From Tenacibaculum todarodis (GTDB lineage Bacteria; Bacteroidota; Bacteroidia; Flavobacteriales; Flavobacteriaceae), in assembly GCF_001889045.1 (NCBI RefSeq), contig NZ_CP018155.1:2544001-2608000 (forward strand): DNA of 64,000 bases, written 5' to 3'. The notes under the pieces were generated by a model that saw nothing but the letters and a program-made list of their open reading frames with translations, made no database searches and had not been told where the DNA came from. A program made the position numbers and the translations under genes. This document shows, piece after piece, positions 15,774 to 25,394 of this stretch. The first letter of the stretch is position 1. Every line of letters begins with the position of its first letter.

Positions 15774-17534
15774 ACCTTCTATTTCTTCTTGAATAGACTG
15801 CACATCCAAACCACAAATTTCTTGCAACTCTTCAACAGTTCCGTGTTCAATAAAAGTATCAGGAACACCCAATAATTTTATAGTGTTAGAATAGTTGTTC
15901 TCTGAAGCAAATTCTAAAATTCCAGAACCAAACCCACCTTTTATTGTGCCGTCTTCAACAGTAAGTATTGTTTTATGGTTTTTGAAAATAGTATGCAATA
16001 ATTTTACATCTAAAGGCTTAATAAAACGCATATCATAATGAGATGATTCAGTGCTGTTATCAAGCTTTAAAAGAGCTTTAGAAACGCTGTTAGCGATGGT
16101 CCCAATAGACAAAATAGCAACATTTCCCCCTTCTTTTAAACAAACTCCTTTTCCAATTTCAATTTCTTCAAACGGAAGTTGCCAATTTTCAATCTCGCCA
16201 TAACCACGTGGATATCGAATTGCAATAGGCTGTTTTAAGCCAGTTTGAGCAGTAAAAAGTATATTACGCAATTCAATTTCGTTTCTAGGCGCAAAAACTA
16301 TTAAGTTAGGAATACAACGTAAATATGCAATATCAAAAACACCATGATGTGTTGCCCCATCTTGCCCAACCAAACCAGATCTGTCTAAACAGAAAATTAC
16401 AGGTAAATTTTGTAAGGCAACATCATGTATAATCTGGTCGTAAGCACGCTGTAAAAAAGTAGAATATACATTACAAAACGGAACTAAACCTTGTGTTGCC
16501 ATTCCTGCAGAAAGTGTTACTGCGTGTTGTTCTGCAATACCAACATCAAAAGTTCTGTTTGGAAATTCTTGCAGCATTAATTTTAGCGAACTACCTGTTA
16601 ACATGGCGGGTGTAATACCAACAATTTTATCGTTTTGTTTTGCTAATTCAACAATTGTTTTTCCAAAAACATCTTGATATTTAGTAAATTCACTTACAGC
16701 TTTAGGCAAAACATCACCAGAAATTTTATCGAATTTTCCTGGAGCGTGATACGTAACTTGGTCTTTTTCCGCTTGCGGTAAACCTTTTCCTTTTGTAGTA
16801 ATTATATGTAAAAACTTTGGGCCTTTAACTGATTTTAATCGTGTTAATTCAGCAATTAATTCATCAAAATTATGACCATCAATTGGGCCTGAATAATCAA
16901 AATTTAAAGCTTTTATAATATTATTTTGAACTGCTAATCTTTTATCGGTTTTAACTTTTGTTAAATATTCTTTTAACGCACCAACTGATGGATCAATTCC
17001 AATAGCATTATCATTTAAAATAATTAACAAGTTTGCATCACTTACTCCTGCATGATTTAAGGCTTCAAAAGCCATTCCACTAGCAATAGAAGCATCTCCA
17101 ATAACTGCAATATGTTGTTTTTTTATTTCTCCTTTTAAGGCGGAAGCAATTGCCATACCTAAGGTTGCAGAAATTGAGGTAGATGAATGTCCAACGCCAA
17201 AAGCATCATATTCACTTTCACTTCTGTTAGGAAAACCTGCAATACCATTTAATTGTCTGTTTGTATGAAAAACGTCTTTTCTTCCTGTTAAAATTTTATG
17301 TCCGTACGCTTGATGACCAACATCCCAAACTAATAAATCTCTTGGTGTGTTAAATAAATAATGTAGTGCAATCGTCAATTCCACAACACCTAAACTAGCT
17401 CCTAAATGACCTTCTTTTGTAGCAACAATATCAATTATAAATGCACGTAATTCTCTTGCCAATTCTGGCAATTGTTCCGGTTGTAACTTGCGTACATCCA
17501 AAGGAAAAGAAATAGTATTTAATAAGTTCTTCAT
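15762..17534 (-). CDS. dxs: 1-deoxy-D-xylulose-5-phosphate synthase
   Basis: A 590-residue thiamine-diphosphate enzyme that condenses pyruvate and glyceraldehyde-3-phosphate, the first step of the MEP isoprenoid pathway. The TPP-binding segment is IGDASIASGMAFEALNHAG followed by LLIILNDN. The middle domain has DVGIAEQHAVTLSAGMA with the catalytic glutamate, and the C-terminal transketolase domain is present. The GDAS form of the GDG motif and the LNDNAIGIDPS segment look like the Bacteroidota branch. It has its own promoter-like box (17543-17550). Confidence 0.95.
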   Translation of the reverse strand: MKNLLNTISFPLDVRKLQPEQLPELARELRAFIIDIVATKEGHLGASLGVVELTIALHYLFNTPRDLLVWDVGHQAYGHKILTGRKDVFHTNRQLNGIAGFPNRSESEYDAFGVGHSSTSISATLGMAIASALKGEIKKQHIAVIGDASIASGMAFEALNHAGVSDANLLIILNDNAIGIDPSVGALKEYLTKVKTDKRLAVQNNIIKALNFDYSGPIDGHNFDELIAELTRLKSVKGPKFLHIITTKGKGLPQAEKDQVTYHAPGKFDKISGDVLPKAVSEFTKYQDVFGKTIVELAKQNDKIVGITPAMLTGSSLKLMLQEFPNRTFDVGIAEQHAVTLSAGMATQGLVPFCNVYSTFLQRAYDQIIHDVALQNLPVIFCLDRSGLVGQDGATHHGVFDIAYLRCIPNLIVFAPRNEIELRNILFTAQTGLKQPIAIRYPRGYGEIENWQLPFEEIEIGKGVCLKEGGNVAILSIGTIANSVSKALLKLDNSTESSHYDMRFIKPLDVKLLHTIFKNHKTILTVEDGTIKGGFGSGILEFASENNYSNTIKLLGVPDTFIEHGTVEELQEICGLDVQSIQEEIEGLLE

Positions 17535-17542
17535 TTGAAAAA

Positions 17543-17550
17543 CAAAAGTA
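17543..17550 (-). promoter_or_regulatory. Promoter -7 box of dxs
   Basis: The minus strand reads TACTTTTG, an exact TAnnTTTG match 8 bases before the dxs start codon. No convincing TTG element is seen upstream. The short leader would make the dxs mRNA almost leaderless. Confidence 0.4.
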
Positions 17551-17570
17551 CAACTTCAAATTTAGTTTTC

Positions 17571-17649
17571 TGTCATTCCTGTGAAAACAGGAATCTTGTA
17601 ATATTTAGAACTAATTTACATTGAGATTCCTGCCTACGCAGGAATGACA
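17571..17649. repeat. Interspersed inverted repeat, TGTCATTCCTG...CAGGAATGACA type
   Basis: A 79-base element with TGTCATTCCTG at one end and CAGGAATGACA at the other, and the internal inverted pairs CAGGAATC/GATTCCTG. A close copy lies at 33722-33799, and more distant relatives with TGTCATT...AATGACA ends lie at 26527, 27201, 27295 and 60970. It could fold into a long hairpin in either orientation. Confidence 0.8.
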
Positions 17650-17698
17650 GCCTTTTTAAATGTACCTTTTTAGATAATTTGTTTACATTTACGGCATT

Positions 17699-18148
17699 AT
17701 GATACAACCTTTTGACGATACTTATTTTATGAAAAAAGCCTATCAAGAAGCAGAAGTTGCTTTTGATAAAGGTGAAGTTCCTGTGGGTGCTATTGTGGTT
17801 TTTAAAGATCAAATTATTGCAAGAGCCCATAATCTTACAGAAACATTAACGGATGTTACAGCACACGCAGAAATGCAAGCTTTTACTGCTGCGGCAGATT
17901 TTTTAGGCGGAAAATATTTAAAAGATTGCACCTTGTATGTAACTTTAGAACCTTGCCAAATGTGTGCAGGTGCAAGTTATTGGACCCAAATTGGTAAAAT
18001 TGTGTATGGCGCTTCTGAGCCAGAACGTGGTTTTAAGATTTTAGGAACAACTCTTCATCCAAAGACAAAAGTAGTTTCCGGTATTTTAGAGAATGAATGT
18101 TCTCAATTATTAAAACGATTTTTTATAGAAAAACGAAATTTAAATTAA
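17699..18148 (+). CDS. tadA: tRNA-specific adenosine deaminase
   Basis: A 149-residue cytidine-deaminase-fold enzyme. The zinc site is H56-A-E58 and P85-C86-x2-C89, with Glu58 as proton shuttle. It converts adenosine 34 to inosine in tRNA-Arg(ACG). The length and the EVPVGAIVV segment fit TadA; guanine deaminase would be the main alternative. The upstream box TACATTTA (17684-17691) lies 7 bases before the start, giving a very short leader. Confidence 0.9.
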   Translation: MIQPFDDTYFMKKAYQEAEVAFDKGEVPVGAIVVFKDQIIARAHNLTETLTDVTAHAEMQAFTAAADFLGGKYLKDCTLYVTLEPCQMCAGASYWTQIGKIVYGASEPERGFKILGTTLHPKTKVVSGILENECSQLLKRFFIEKRNLN

Positions 18149-18151
18149 TAC

Positions 18152-18180
18152 AAAAAGCCAACTATTTAGTTGGCTTTTTT
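18152..18180. terminator. Bidirectional terminator between tadA and the DUF5689 gene
   Basis: AAAAAGCCAACTA and its complement around a TTT loop, with T-runs on both strands. It sits between two convergent genes. Confidence 0.85.
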
Positions 18181-18198
18181 GTTTATAAAAGAGGAAGT

Positions 18199-19668
18199 TT
18201 AGTTTCCAGTAACTTTTATATTATCAATTTGAAAAGTTGTGGTAACGCCGCCATCTGCTCCTAAATATTTAAAAGCTACATGAACATTACCTGACAAACA
18301 AGAAATATTCAAATCTCCAGAATTTGTATTATTAGCTTGATAATCATTTGAAGGACCATCGGCAAGTTCTGCATCTAATTGTACCCAAGTTGCCGTAGTT
18401 ACATCTCCTGTAAAATCTGAGGAAATCCACACAGACAATGCAGCGCCATTGTTATAACCCGTTCTTGTGTCGAATGATAATATTTCATCTGTAGAAGCGT
18501 CTAGATTAATACTTGGCGTTACCAACCAAACTTCCATAGGATCTTCGCCAGAATTATAAGCAGATATTTCTGCATATTTATTCCCGCTTCGGGTTCTTAC
18601 ATTGTACGAATTACTTCCGCCGTTAATATTAATATTTGTCCAACCTGCACTTGATAAAGCTGAAGTAGAAGAGATACCATCAAAATTTTCATCATAAACA
18701 GTGGTAGTTCCATTAGAATTTACTGTTCCACATTCTAAAACCGGTGGATCACATCTATCAGGATTTGAAAAATCTAAATCGGCAGGTGAAGAAGCAATTA
18801 ATACAAATAATTCTGCTCTATAATCTTTAGATAAAATTGCGGTAGCTTTTCCTTTTCCAGACGGAATAGTATTGGAATTAAAACTAGCAAATGTGCTTGT
18901 TTGTAAAAATAGAGTTGCTTGAGATTCACATTCAAAAATGGTTCTAAATCCATCAAAAGTATCATTTAATTCATTTGAAAAAGTTTTCCCGAGTTGACTT
19001 TTTTCAAACTGAGCATTTTCTAATGTAACCAAGGTGTTTATATGTTTCTGCTCAATTTCTTCTAGTTTAATTGAAGTTGGATTTATCTCTTCAATTATTG
19101 ATGATTTAACAACATAATCTCGATAAGTAGTTGAAGGAATATTTTCAACTTGACCTGTATGATCTATTAAACCCAAAGAGAATTTTCCAGGAACATTAGA
19201 ACTTCCTGTTGCACCAAATAGATTCGGGTCAGCTTCAAATTCTCCATCATCATAACTTACAGATAATCCGTCTAGTTTAATGTATACTTTTTGTCCAAAA
19301 GAATAGGTTTCACTTAAGGTATTGCTGCTTATCATAATTTCTATTCCAGCAGTCGGATTCTCAATTTTATCTTGTACAATTAGAGTCTGATAAAAATTAC
19401 CAGCAGCCGAATTAGAAACTACGTAACCGCTAATATAAGTTGGTATGTCGTTTTCTCGATAGGTGTAAATAATACTTCCGTTTAAGTTATATTCTTGAAT
19501 TAAATCTGTTTGAATTTTTGAAATAGAACCATTTAAAGCTGCATTTTCTGCAATTTCGGTTTGTTCTGTTATCGTTATTTCTGGATTGGTAAAATTATCA
19601 TCTTTAACACAGTTAGTAAAAGTGATTGTTAGAATTGAAAGTAGGATATATAATTTTTGAGTTTTCAT
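18199..19668 (-). CDS. DUF5689 surface lipoprotein with C-terminal choice-of-anchor-J domain
   Basis: A 489-residue protein with a lipoprotein signal (TITFTNC, lipid on Cys20). The N-terminal half (about 35-290) is DUF5689-like: YISGYVVSNSAAGNFYQTLI is a small beta-barrel segment resembling OB-fold nucleic-acid-binding domains. The C-terminal part (about 320-489, VYDENFDG...GWTN, WLVTPSINLDAS, FQIDNIKVTG) looks like the jelly-roll choice-of-anchor-J/cleaved-adhesin domain. It lies 33 bases after a TonB receptor on the same strand, so it is probably that receptor's surface partner. Confidence 0.75.
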   Translation of the reverse strand: MKTQKLYILLSILTITFTNCVKDDNFTNPEITITEQTEIAENAALNGSISKIQTDLIQEYNLNGSIIYTYRENDIPTYISGYVVSNSAAGNFYQTLIVQDKIENPTAGIEIMISSNTLSETYSFGQKVYIKLDGLSVSYDDGEFEADPNLFGATGSSNVPGKFSLGLIDHTGQVENIPSTTYRDYVVKSSIIEEINPTSIKLEEIEQKHINTLVTLENAQFEKSQLGKTFSNELNDTFDGFRTIFECESQATLFLQTSTFASFNSNTIPSGKGKATAILSKDYRAELFVLIASSPADLDFSNPDRCDPPVLECGTVNSNGTTTVYDENFDGISSTSALSSAGWTNININGGSNSYNVRTRSGNKYAEISAYNSGEDPMEVWLVTPSINLDASTDEILSFDTRTGYNNGAALSVWISSDFTGDVTTATWVQLDAELADGPSNDYQANNTNSGDLNISCLSGNVHVAFKYLGADGGVTTTFQIDNIKVTGN

Positions 19669-19701
19669 TTTTGAATTTTTTAAATTGTTGAAGTCATTTT
19701 A

Positions 19702-22488
19702 TTAAAATCTGTAATTAACATTTAAGAAATAAGTAGTTCCTCTTCCGTACCAGTATTTGTTCCCAAAAACTTGTTTGTCTAACGCTTTGTCATCTCTTAA
19801 TTGTCTGTAGTTTGCATTTCTGCCTTGTTCAAATCCGCCAGATTTGTATTTGGTGTCAAAAATATTTCCAATGCTTGCAAAAAATCCAATGTACTTTTGG
19901 TCACCAATTCTCCAAGACTTTCCTCCAACAGCATTTACAATCGTGTAATCATTAAATTTTTCTTGTTGTAATAATTGCCTTGCTATGGTTTCGTCATAAT
20001 CATTAAAAGGAGTTCCGCCATCATCGGCAAAGTTGCTAGTTCTTGTTAGTGGAGCAACATCAACAAACGTATTACTTAAATGATTTGCAGTTGCGCCAAA
20101 GAACCAATAATCTGGATCTCGATAATCAAAACCTACGGAATATGCGCGTTGCGGACCAACTGCTAATTTGTAATTTTTTAAGTTTGACTTTCCTAAATCT
20201 TTTCTTCCGTTAATAAATCCTGCAGATTTTGAGTCTTCATTATTTTCGGTAGTTAAATATAAATTTGGATTATTATCATAGGTATATTGACCAAAGTTTG
20301 CAGCGCCTTTTAAGGTAATTGTAGGTGTTACTTTTGCTTCAACACCAAGCTCAGCGCCAAAACGTTTTTTACTGATATCAGATAATATTTCTTGTACAAA
20401 AGCAGTGTTATCTCCACCAATTCCATCAGCAAAAAAGAAAGAAATTTCTGTTGCATCTTCTGTTTTAGCATAAAAACCTGTAAGTTTTGCTTGTACAATT
20501 GGAGTTCTTAAAATATAACTAGCATCTACAGAAAGTAGTTTTTCACTTTGTAAATTATCTACAACATTGTTATTTTCTCTAGAGTTAGAAAACGTGTTTT
20601 GTAAAGTTGGTGCTTTACTTATAAAAGCTGTGTTAAAGTCAATTAAATGTCGACCAGTAATTTTATATGTTAAACCTCCTTTTACACCAAAATTGGTAAA
20701 ATTTTGTGCTGCAGATTTGCCTAAAGAGTTTTTTGAAAAGCCTCCATTTTGGAATAATCCTTCTCGTTGATGTGTAGTTTGAGAAACGTTTCCTGAAACA
20801 TAATAATCTAATTTATTGTATTTAAATTGTGCTTGTGCAAAAGCATTTAACACGCTTGAAGTAAGGTTGAAGTTATATTTAAATCTATCTCCAACATCAG
20901 CAATATGTAATGGATTTAGTAAGTTATTTTGTTTTCCACTAAACGAATCTGCAAAAACATCAACATCTAAATATCCATTTCCTCCTAATAAATCTAAGAC
21001 ACTTGCGAAGTTTTCCGATTTTAATTGTTTGAAGTTTATAGCACCATTAAATGTAATATTGTCGGACAATTCGGTGTTAAAAATTGTGTTTACAGTAATT
21101 TGTTTATCATCATTTCTATCTTCATAAAGCACATAAGCCGAATTTGCGTTCGCATTTGCTGTATATAAATTGTTCCAGTTTATTTGTCCGTTGTTTAGAA
21201 ATTCCTGTTCCATTTCATAGACATTAGAAAAACCTTCACGCAAGCCATAACTTGGTAATTTTTGATAATACGTTGGATCTGGATTTGCGCCATCTAAATC
21301 GAGAATATAAGGATCTCCATTTCCATCAACAGAATTAGAATCGAATGTACTTCCGTTATAATCTAATCGGCTATTTCCTATTTCTCCAAACTGATAAGAA
21401 ATGTTTGTGTTTAGTGTAGTTTTATCGGAAATTGTCCAATAATGATTCAACATTAAAATAGGTTCTTCAATTCTTTTTAAACGCGAATTTCTTTTCTCTC
21501 CATTTTGAAAACCCCAATATGCGTTGTATTTTATGCCTCTTAAATCGAAAATTTCTTGTGTATTCGGTGACGACTTTCCTCTTTTATTTTGGGCATAAAT
21601 TCCTGTAAAATTTATACTATGTTTCTCGTTAATTTTCTTTTCAACGGAAGCAAAAAATGAATTTGCATTATAAGAAGTAGCATCTACAAAACCTTCATTT
21701 CCAAACCTTCTTCCTGCAGAAAAAGTAAATGCCCAACCGTTTTTATTCACACCAGAATTATAAGAAGCCATAATTCTGTTACTGTAGCTTCTGTTGGAAG
21801 AAGAATATGTAATTCTACTTCCAGGCCTTGCTGCTGAAGCTCGGACATTAATGTTGGTTGTACCCAAAACACCTCCAAATGTTTGAGAAGAAGGAGTTAA
21901 GAAATTACTTAATTCCTGATTTCGTAAAACATCGTTTAAACCGCCCCAATTACTCCATTGTGGTCTTCCGTTATAGAGCTTGTTCATTTCTATGCCGTTT
22001 ATAAGTAATTTTCCGTTTTCGGAGCCTAAACCACGAACTTTATAAAATGAAGAAGACCACTCAAATGCGGCGGTTTTTAAATAGACATCTCGTGATGATT
22101 GTAGTAAGCCAGAAATGTTATCTGCAGAACTTACATCATCATTTAACTCATCATCAGAAATTGTAATTGTGCTTAAATCTTCTGTTTCTAACACATCTAA
22201 ATAAAGCAAAATTGTACCAAAATCTATTGTTTTTCCAGATAAATTGATAGGATATTTTTGAGTTTCGTATCCTTTTTTGGTTATTACCAATAAGTATTTT
22301 CCGTTGGGTAAATTTTGAAATAAAAAAACACCATTTGTAGTTTTTACTGTGTTTTCATTTACATGAACAAGAACATCTTGTAGCGGTTTTTCTGAATTAT
22401 TATCTAAAATAATTCCTTTAACAGTGTTTTGGGCAGTTGCGCTTAAACATAAGGCACCCAAAAACACTGAGAACATAATTTTTCTCAT
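19702..22488 (-). CDS. TonB-dependent outer-membrane receptor paired with DUF5689 lipoprotein
   Basis: A 928-residue receptor. It has a signal peptide (to about residue 19), a CarboxypepD_reg-like domain (VKGIILDNNSEKPLQDVLV), a plug domain with YKVRGLGSENGKLLINGIEMN, a long beta-barrel and a C-terminal strand ending YFLNVNYRF. No SusD-like gene is adjacent, so it is not a SusCD pair. With the DUF5689 lipoprotein downstream and a secreted EEP-family enzyme divergent upstream, it may import nucleotides, nucleosides or phosphate esters (inference). A TATATTTA box (22512-22519) precedes it. Confidence 0.85.
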   Translation of the reverse strand: MRKIMFSVFLGALCLSATAQNTVKGIILDNNSEKPLQDVLVHVNENTVKTTNGVFLFQNLPNGKYLLVITKKGYETQKYPINLSGKTIDFGTILLYLDVLETEDLSTITISDDELNDDVSSADNISGLLQSSRDVYLKTAAFEWSSSFYKVRGLGSENGKLLINGIEMNKLYNGRPQWSNWGGLNDVLRNQELSNFLTPSSQTFGGVLGTTNINVRASAARPGSRITYSSSNRSYSNRIMASYNSGVNKNGWAFTFSAGRRFGNEGFVDATSYNANSFFASVEKKINEKHSINFTGIYAQNKRGKSSPNTQEIFDLRGIKYNAYWGFQNGEKRNSRLKRIEEPILMLNHYWTISDKTTLNTNISYQFGEIGNSRLDYNGSTFDSNSVDGNGDPYILDLDGANPDPTYYQKLPSYGLREGFSNVYEMEQEFLNNGQINWNNLYTANANANSAYVLYEDRNDDKQITVNTIFNTELSDNITFNGAINFKQLKSENFASVLDLLGGNGYLDVDVFADSFSGKQNNLLNPLHIADVGDRFKYNFNLTSSVLNAFAQAQFKYNKLDYYVSGNVSQTTHQREGLFQNGGFSKNSLGKSAAQNFTNFGVKGGLTYKITGRHLIDFNTAFISKAPTLQNTFSNSRENNNVVDNLQSEKLLSVDASYILRTPIVQAKLTGFYAKTEDATEISFFFADGIGGDNTAFVQEILSDISKKRFGAELGVEAKVTPTITLKGAANFGQYTYDNNPNLYLTTENNEDSKSAGFINGRKDLGKSNLKNYKLAVGPQRAYSVGFDYRDPDYWFFGATANHLSNTFVDVAPLTRTSNFADDGGTPFNDYDETIARQLLQQEKFNDYTIVNAVGGKSWRIGDQKYIGFFASIGNIFDTKYKSGGFEQGRNANYRQLRDDKALDKQVFGNKYWYGRGTTYFLNVNYRF

Positions 22489-22588
22489 AGTTTTTCTTTT
22501 TTATAGCGTTATAAATATAATGAAAAAATAATAATGTTTAGTTAATGTGCTTATTGCATGAAAGTTAAAATTGGTCTAAAATTTGTTT

Positions 22589-22596
22589 TACCTTTG
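22589..22596 (+). promoter_or_regulatory. Promoter -7 box of the secreted EEP gene
   Basis: TACCTTTG matches TAnnTTTG exactly, 18 bases before the start. A TTGG lies at 22571-22574, with a spacer slightly shorter (15-16 bases) than usual. Confidence 0.5.
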
Positions 22597-22614
22597 TTAT
22601 CCTAAATTGAAAAA

Positions 22615-23670
22615 ATGAAAAAAATAATTTTCTTTTCTATTGTATTTTTAACAGTGTTTACCGGTTTTTCTCAAGAAAAGAAAGACAAAAAATACACTAT
22701 TAGAACAGTTGCCTTTTACAATCTTGAAAACTTATTTGATACAGTAAATGACACTTTAAAGAATGATGAAGCAAGTCCGATAATGAAGATTAAAGGAGAT
22801 AAAACAGCTGTTTATAAGGATAAATTAAACAAGTTGGCTTCTGTAATTGTACAATTGGGTAAAGAAAAATCAAATACAAGTCCTGCTATATTGGGTGTTG
22901 CTGAAGTTGAAAACAAACAAGTTTTAGAAGACTTAACAAAAACCGACTTCATAAAGGAAAAAGGATATGAAGTAATTCATTTTGATTCTCCTGATGAGAG
23001 AGGAATTGACGTAGCTTTATTATATCAATCAAAATATTTTAAGCCAGTTCATTATGAGGCTTTTAACCCGAATATTTATGCAGATAATTTTAAGAAAAAT
23101 ACTCGAGATATTTTATTGGTTACTGGTTATTTAGATGATGAATTAATACATGTAATTGTAAATCATTGGCCTTCTCGTAGAAGCGGACAAGCAAAAAGCA
23201 ATCCGTATCGTGAAAAAGCAGCTTATAAAGTTTCTCAAATAATTGAAAAAATTAAAGAGAAAGAAGAAAATCCGAAGATTATAATTATGGGAGATTTTAA
23301 CGATGACCCAATAAACTCTAGTTTTAAATCGGTTTTAAAAACAAAAACTAAAAAGAATAATGTGAGTGAAGGAGATATTTACAATCCTTATGAAGACATG
23401 TATCGCAGAGGGTTTGGTACTTTGAGTTTTAGAGATAAAATTTATTTATTTGATCAAATTATGTTTACTTCTCCGTTATTAGATAAAGGAGAAAAAGATT
23501 TTTCTAGTTATAAAATGTTTAAATCTGGCATTTTTAATAAACAGTTTTTAACTACTAACAGCGGAAAATATAAAGGTTACCCAAAAAGAAGTTTTTCTTG
23601 GGGAACTTACATTGGTGGTTATTCAGATCATTATCCAGTTTATATGTATTTAATTAAAGAAACAAAGTAG
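22615..23670 (+). CDS. Secreted endonuclease/exonuclease/phosphatase family protein
   Basis: A 351-residue protein with an N-terminal signal peptide (MKKIIFFSIVFLTVFTGFSQ). The EEP fold motifs are complete: RTVAFYNLENLFDT, GVAEVENKQVLEDL (metal-binding Glu), NHWPSRRSGQ, IIMGDFNDDP (catalytic Asp and Asn) and YSDHYPVYM (catalytic Asp-His). Members cleave phosphodiesters in DNA, RNA or other phosphate esters with magnesium. The signal peptide places it outside the cytoplasm. It is divergent from the TonB receptor/DUF5689 pair, suggesting a shared scavenging role. Confidence 0.85.
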   Translation: MKKIIFFSIVFLTVFTGFSQEKKDKKYTIRTVAFYNLENLFDTVNDTLKNDEASPIMKIKGDKTAVYKDKLNKLASVIVQLGKEKSNTSPAILGVAEVENKQVLEDLTKTDFIKEKGYEVIHFDSPDERGIDVALLYQSKYFKPVHYEAFNPNIYADNFKKNTRDILLVTGYLDDELIHVIVNHWPSRRSGQAKSNPYREKAAYKVSQIIEKIKEKEENPKIIIMGDFNDDPINSSFKSVLKTKTKKNNVSEGDIYNPYEDMYRRGFGTLSFRDKIYLFDQIMFTSPLLDKGEKDFSSYKMFKSGIFNKQFLTTNSGKYKGYPKRSFSWGTYIGGYSDHYPVYMYLIKETK

Positions 23671-23694
23671 TTTAAAGAGCCGAAAGGAGTTGTT

Positions 23695-25380
23695 TTATTG
23701 TAAATCCTTTAGCATTAATTGAATAGATTTTCTGCCTTGCCATTCGTTTTCATCTAAAGTATAAACAATATCAAAGTCGTTTTGTACTTCAGCTATTTTC
23801 TTACCTAAACCAAAACCAATTGCATTAAAAGTGTGCTTGTTATCACCCTGAAAAACATTCAATTTTAGATGACTTTTATCTGCACCAACTTGTTTTCCAT
23901 AACCATTATCTCTAACAGTTGAAGTTTTAAAAACAGGTTTCATATTTTGCGGACCAAAAGGTGCCATTTGGCTTACAATGTTAAAAAATTTCTGATCTAT
24001 TTCTGATAAATCAATCTCTGCAGCAATTAAAATTTCTGGAGATAATAATTTTTTATCGATGGTTTTTGCAACAACTTCTTCAAACTTATTTTTAAAATTC
24101 TCATAGTTTTCTGGTAATAATGTTAAACCTGCTGCGTATTTATGTCCGCCAAATTGCTCAATAAATTCGCTACATTCTTCTAATGCATTGTATACATCAA
24201 ACCCTTTTACAGAGCGAGCAGAAGCTGCCAATTTATCGCCACTTTTAGTAAAAACTAATGTTGGTCTGTAGTAGTTCTCTATTAATCTTGAAGCAACTAT
24301 TCCAATAACACCTTTGTGCCAGTTTTCATCAAAAACAACACTTGTAAAACGTTCTTGTTCGTTGTTTTCTTCAATTTGAAGCAATGCTTCTTGTGTAATT
24401 TTTTTGTCTAAATCTTTTCTGTCTGAATTAAATTTTTCAATATCGCCTGCAAACTTTACAGCTGAATCAAAATCTAATTCGGTAAGTAATTCAACAGCAT
24501 AATTTCCATGTTTCATTCTTCCTGCGGCATTAATCCGCGGAGCGATTGTGAAAACTACATCTGTTATGGTTAACTCTTCTTTTTTAACTTGATTGATAAT
24601 TGCTTTAATTCCGTTTCTAGGCTCAGAATTTATGACTTGTAAACCAAAATAAGTTAAGGTTCTGTTTTCACCAGTCATTGGAACAATATCTGCTGCAATT
24701 GCTGTGGCAACTAAGTCTAAATACGGAATAAAATCTTCAATAGTTTGGTTTCTTTTTTCACCTAAAGCTTGAATTAGTTTAAAACCAACTCCGCAACCGC
24801 ATAACTCATCATAAGGATAATTACAATCTGTTCTTTTGGCATTTAAAACAGCAACTGCTTTTGGCAATTCTGCTCCAGGTTTATGATGATCGCAAATAAT
24901 AAAATCTACGTTTTTTTCAGTAGCATAGGCAACTTTATCAATGGCTTTTATACCACAATCTAAAGCAATAATTAACGAGAAATCGTTGTCTTGTGCAAAA
25001 TCAATTCCTGCATAAGAAACGCCATAACCTTCTTTATATCTGTCAGGAATATAGGTTGCTACATTTGGGTAAATGGTTCTTAGGTAAGAAGCAACCAATG
25101 AAACCGCAGTTGTTCCATCCACGTCATAATCGCCAAAAACTAAAATGTTTTCATTGTTTGCAATTGCCTTTTCAATACGTGCAACTGCAAGATCCATGTC
25201 TTTCATTAAAAACGGATCATGAATGTTTTCTAAACTTGGGCGAAAGTAGTTTTTGGCTTCATCAAAAGAAGTAATACCGCGTTGTGCAATTAATTTTGCT
25301 AACGTTGGGTTTATATTTAATTCTTTAGATAAAAGTGAAACAGTTTCTGTATTTGGTTTGGGTTTTAAAGTCCATCTCAT
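23695..25380 (-). CDS. recJ: Single-stranded-DNA-specific exonuclease RecJ
   Basis: A 561-residue 5'-3' single-strand exonuclease used in recombination and mismatch repair. The DHH motifs are clear: VFGDYDVDGTTAVSLV, DCGIKA, CDHHKPG, and DHHA1 FGGHKYAAGLTL near the C-terminal third, followed by the OB-type domain. It lies 14 bases after osmC on the same strand, so the two are probably cotranscribed. mutS is also encoded in this window (53.6 kb). Confidence 0.95.
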   Translation of the reverse strand: MRWTLKPKPNTETVSLLSKELNINPTLAKLIAQRGITSFDEAKNYFRPSLENIHDPFLMKDMDLAVARIEKAIANNENILVFGDYDVDGTTAVSLVASYLRTIYPNVATYIPDRYKEGYGVSYAGIDFAQDNDFSLIIALDCGIKAIDKVAYATEKNVDFIICDHHKPGAELPKAVAVLNAKRTDCNYPYDELCGCGVGFKLIQALGEKRNQTIEDFIPYLDLVATAIAADIVPMTGENRTLTYFGLQVINSEPRNGIKAIINQVKKEELTITDVVFTIAPRINAAGRMKHGNYAVELLTELDFDSAVKFAGDIEKFNSDRKDLDKKITQEALLQIEENNEQERFTSVVFDENWHKGVIGIVASRLIENYYRPTLVFTKSGDKLAASARSVKGFDVYNALEECSEFIEQFGGHKYAAGLTLLPENYENFKNKFEEVVAKTIDKKLLSPEILIAAEIDLSEIDQKFFNIVSQMAPFGPQNMKPVFKTSTVRDNGYGKQVGADKSHLKLNVFQGDNKHTFNAIGFGLGKKIAEVQNDFDIVYTLDENEWQGRKSIQLMLKDLQ

Positions 25381-25394
25381 AGCAATTGAGAGTT

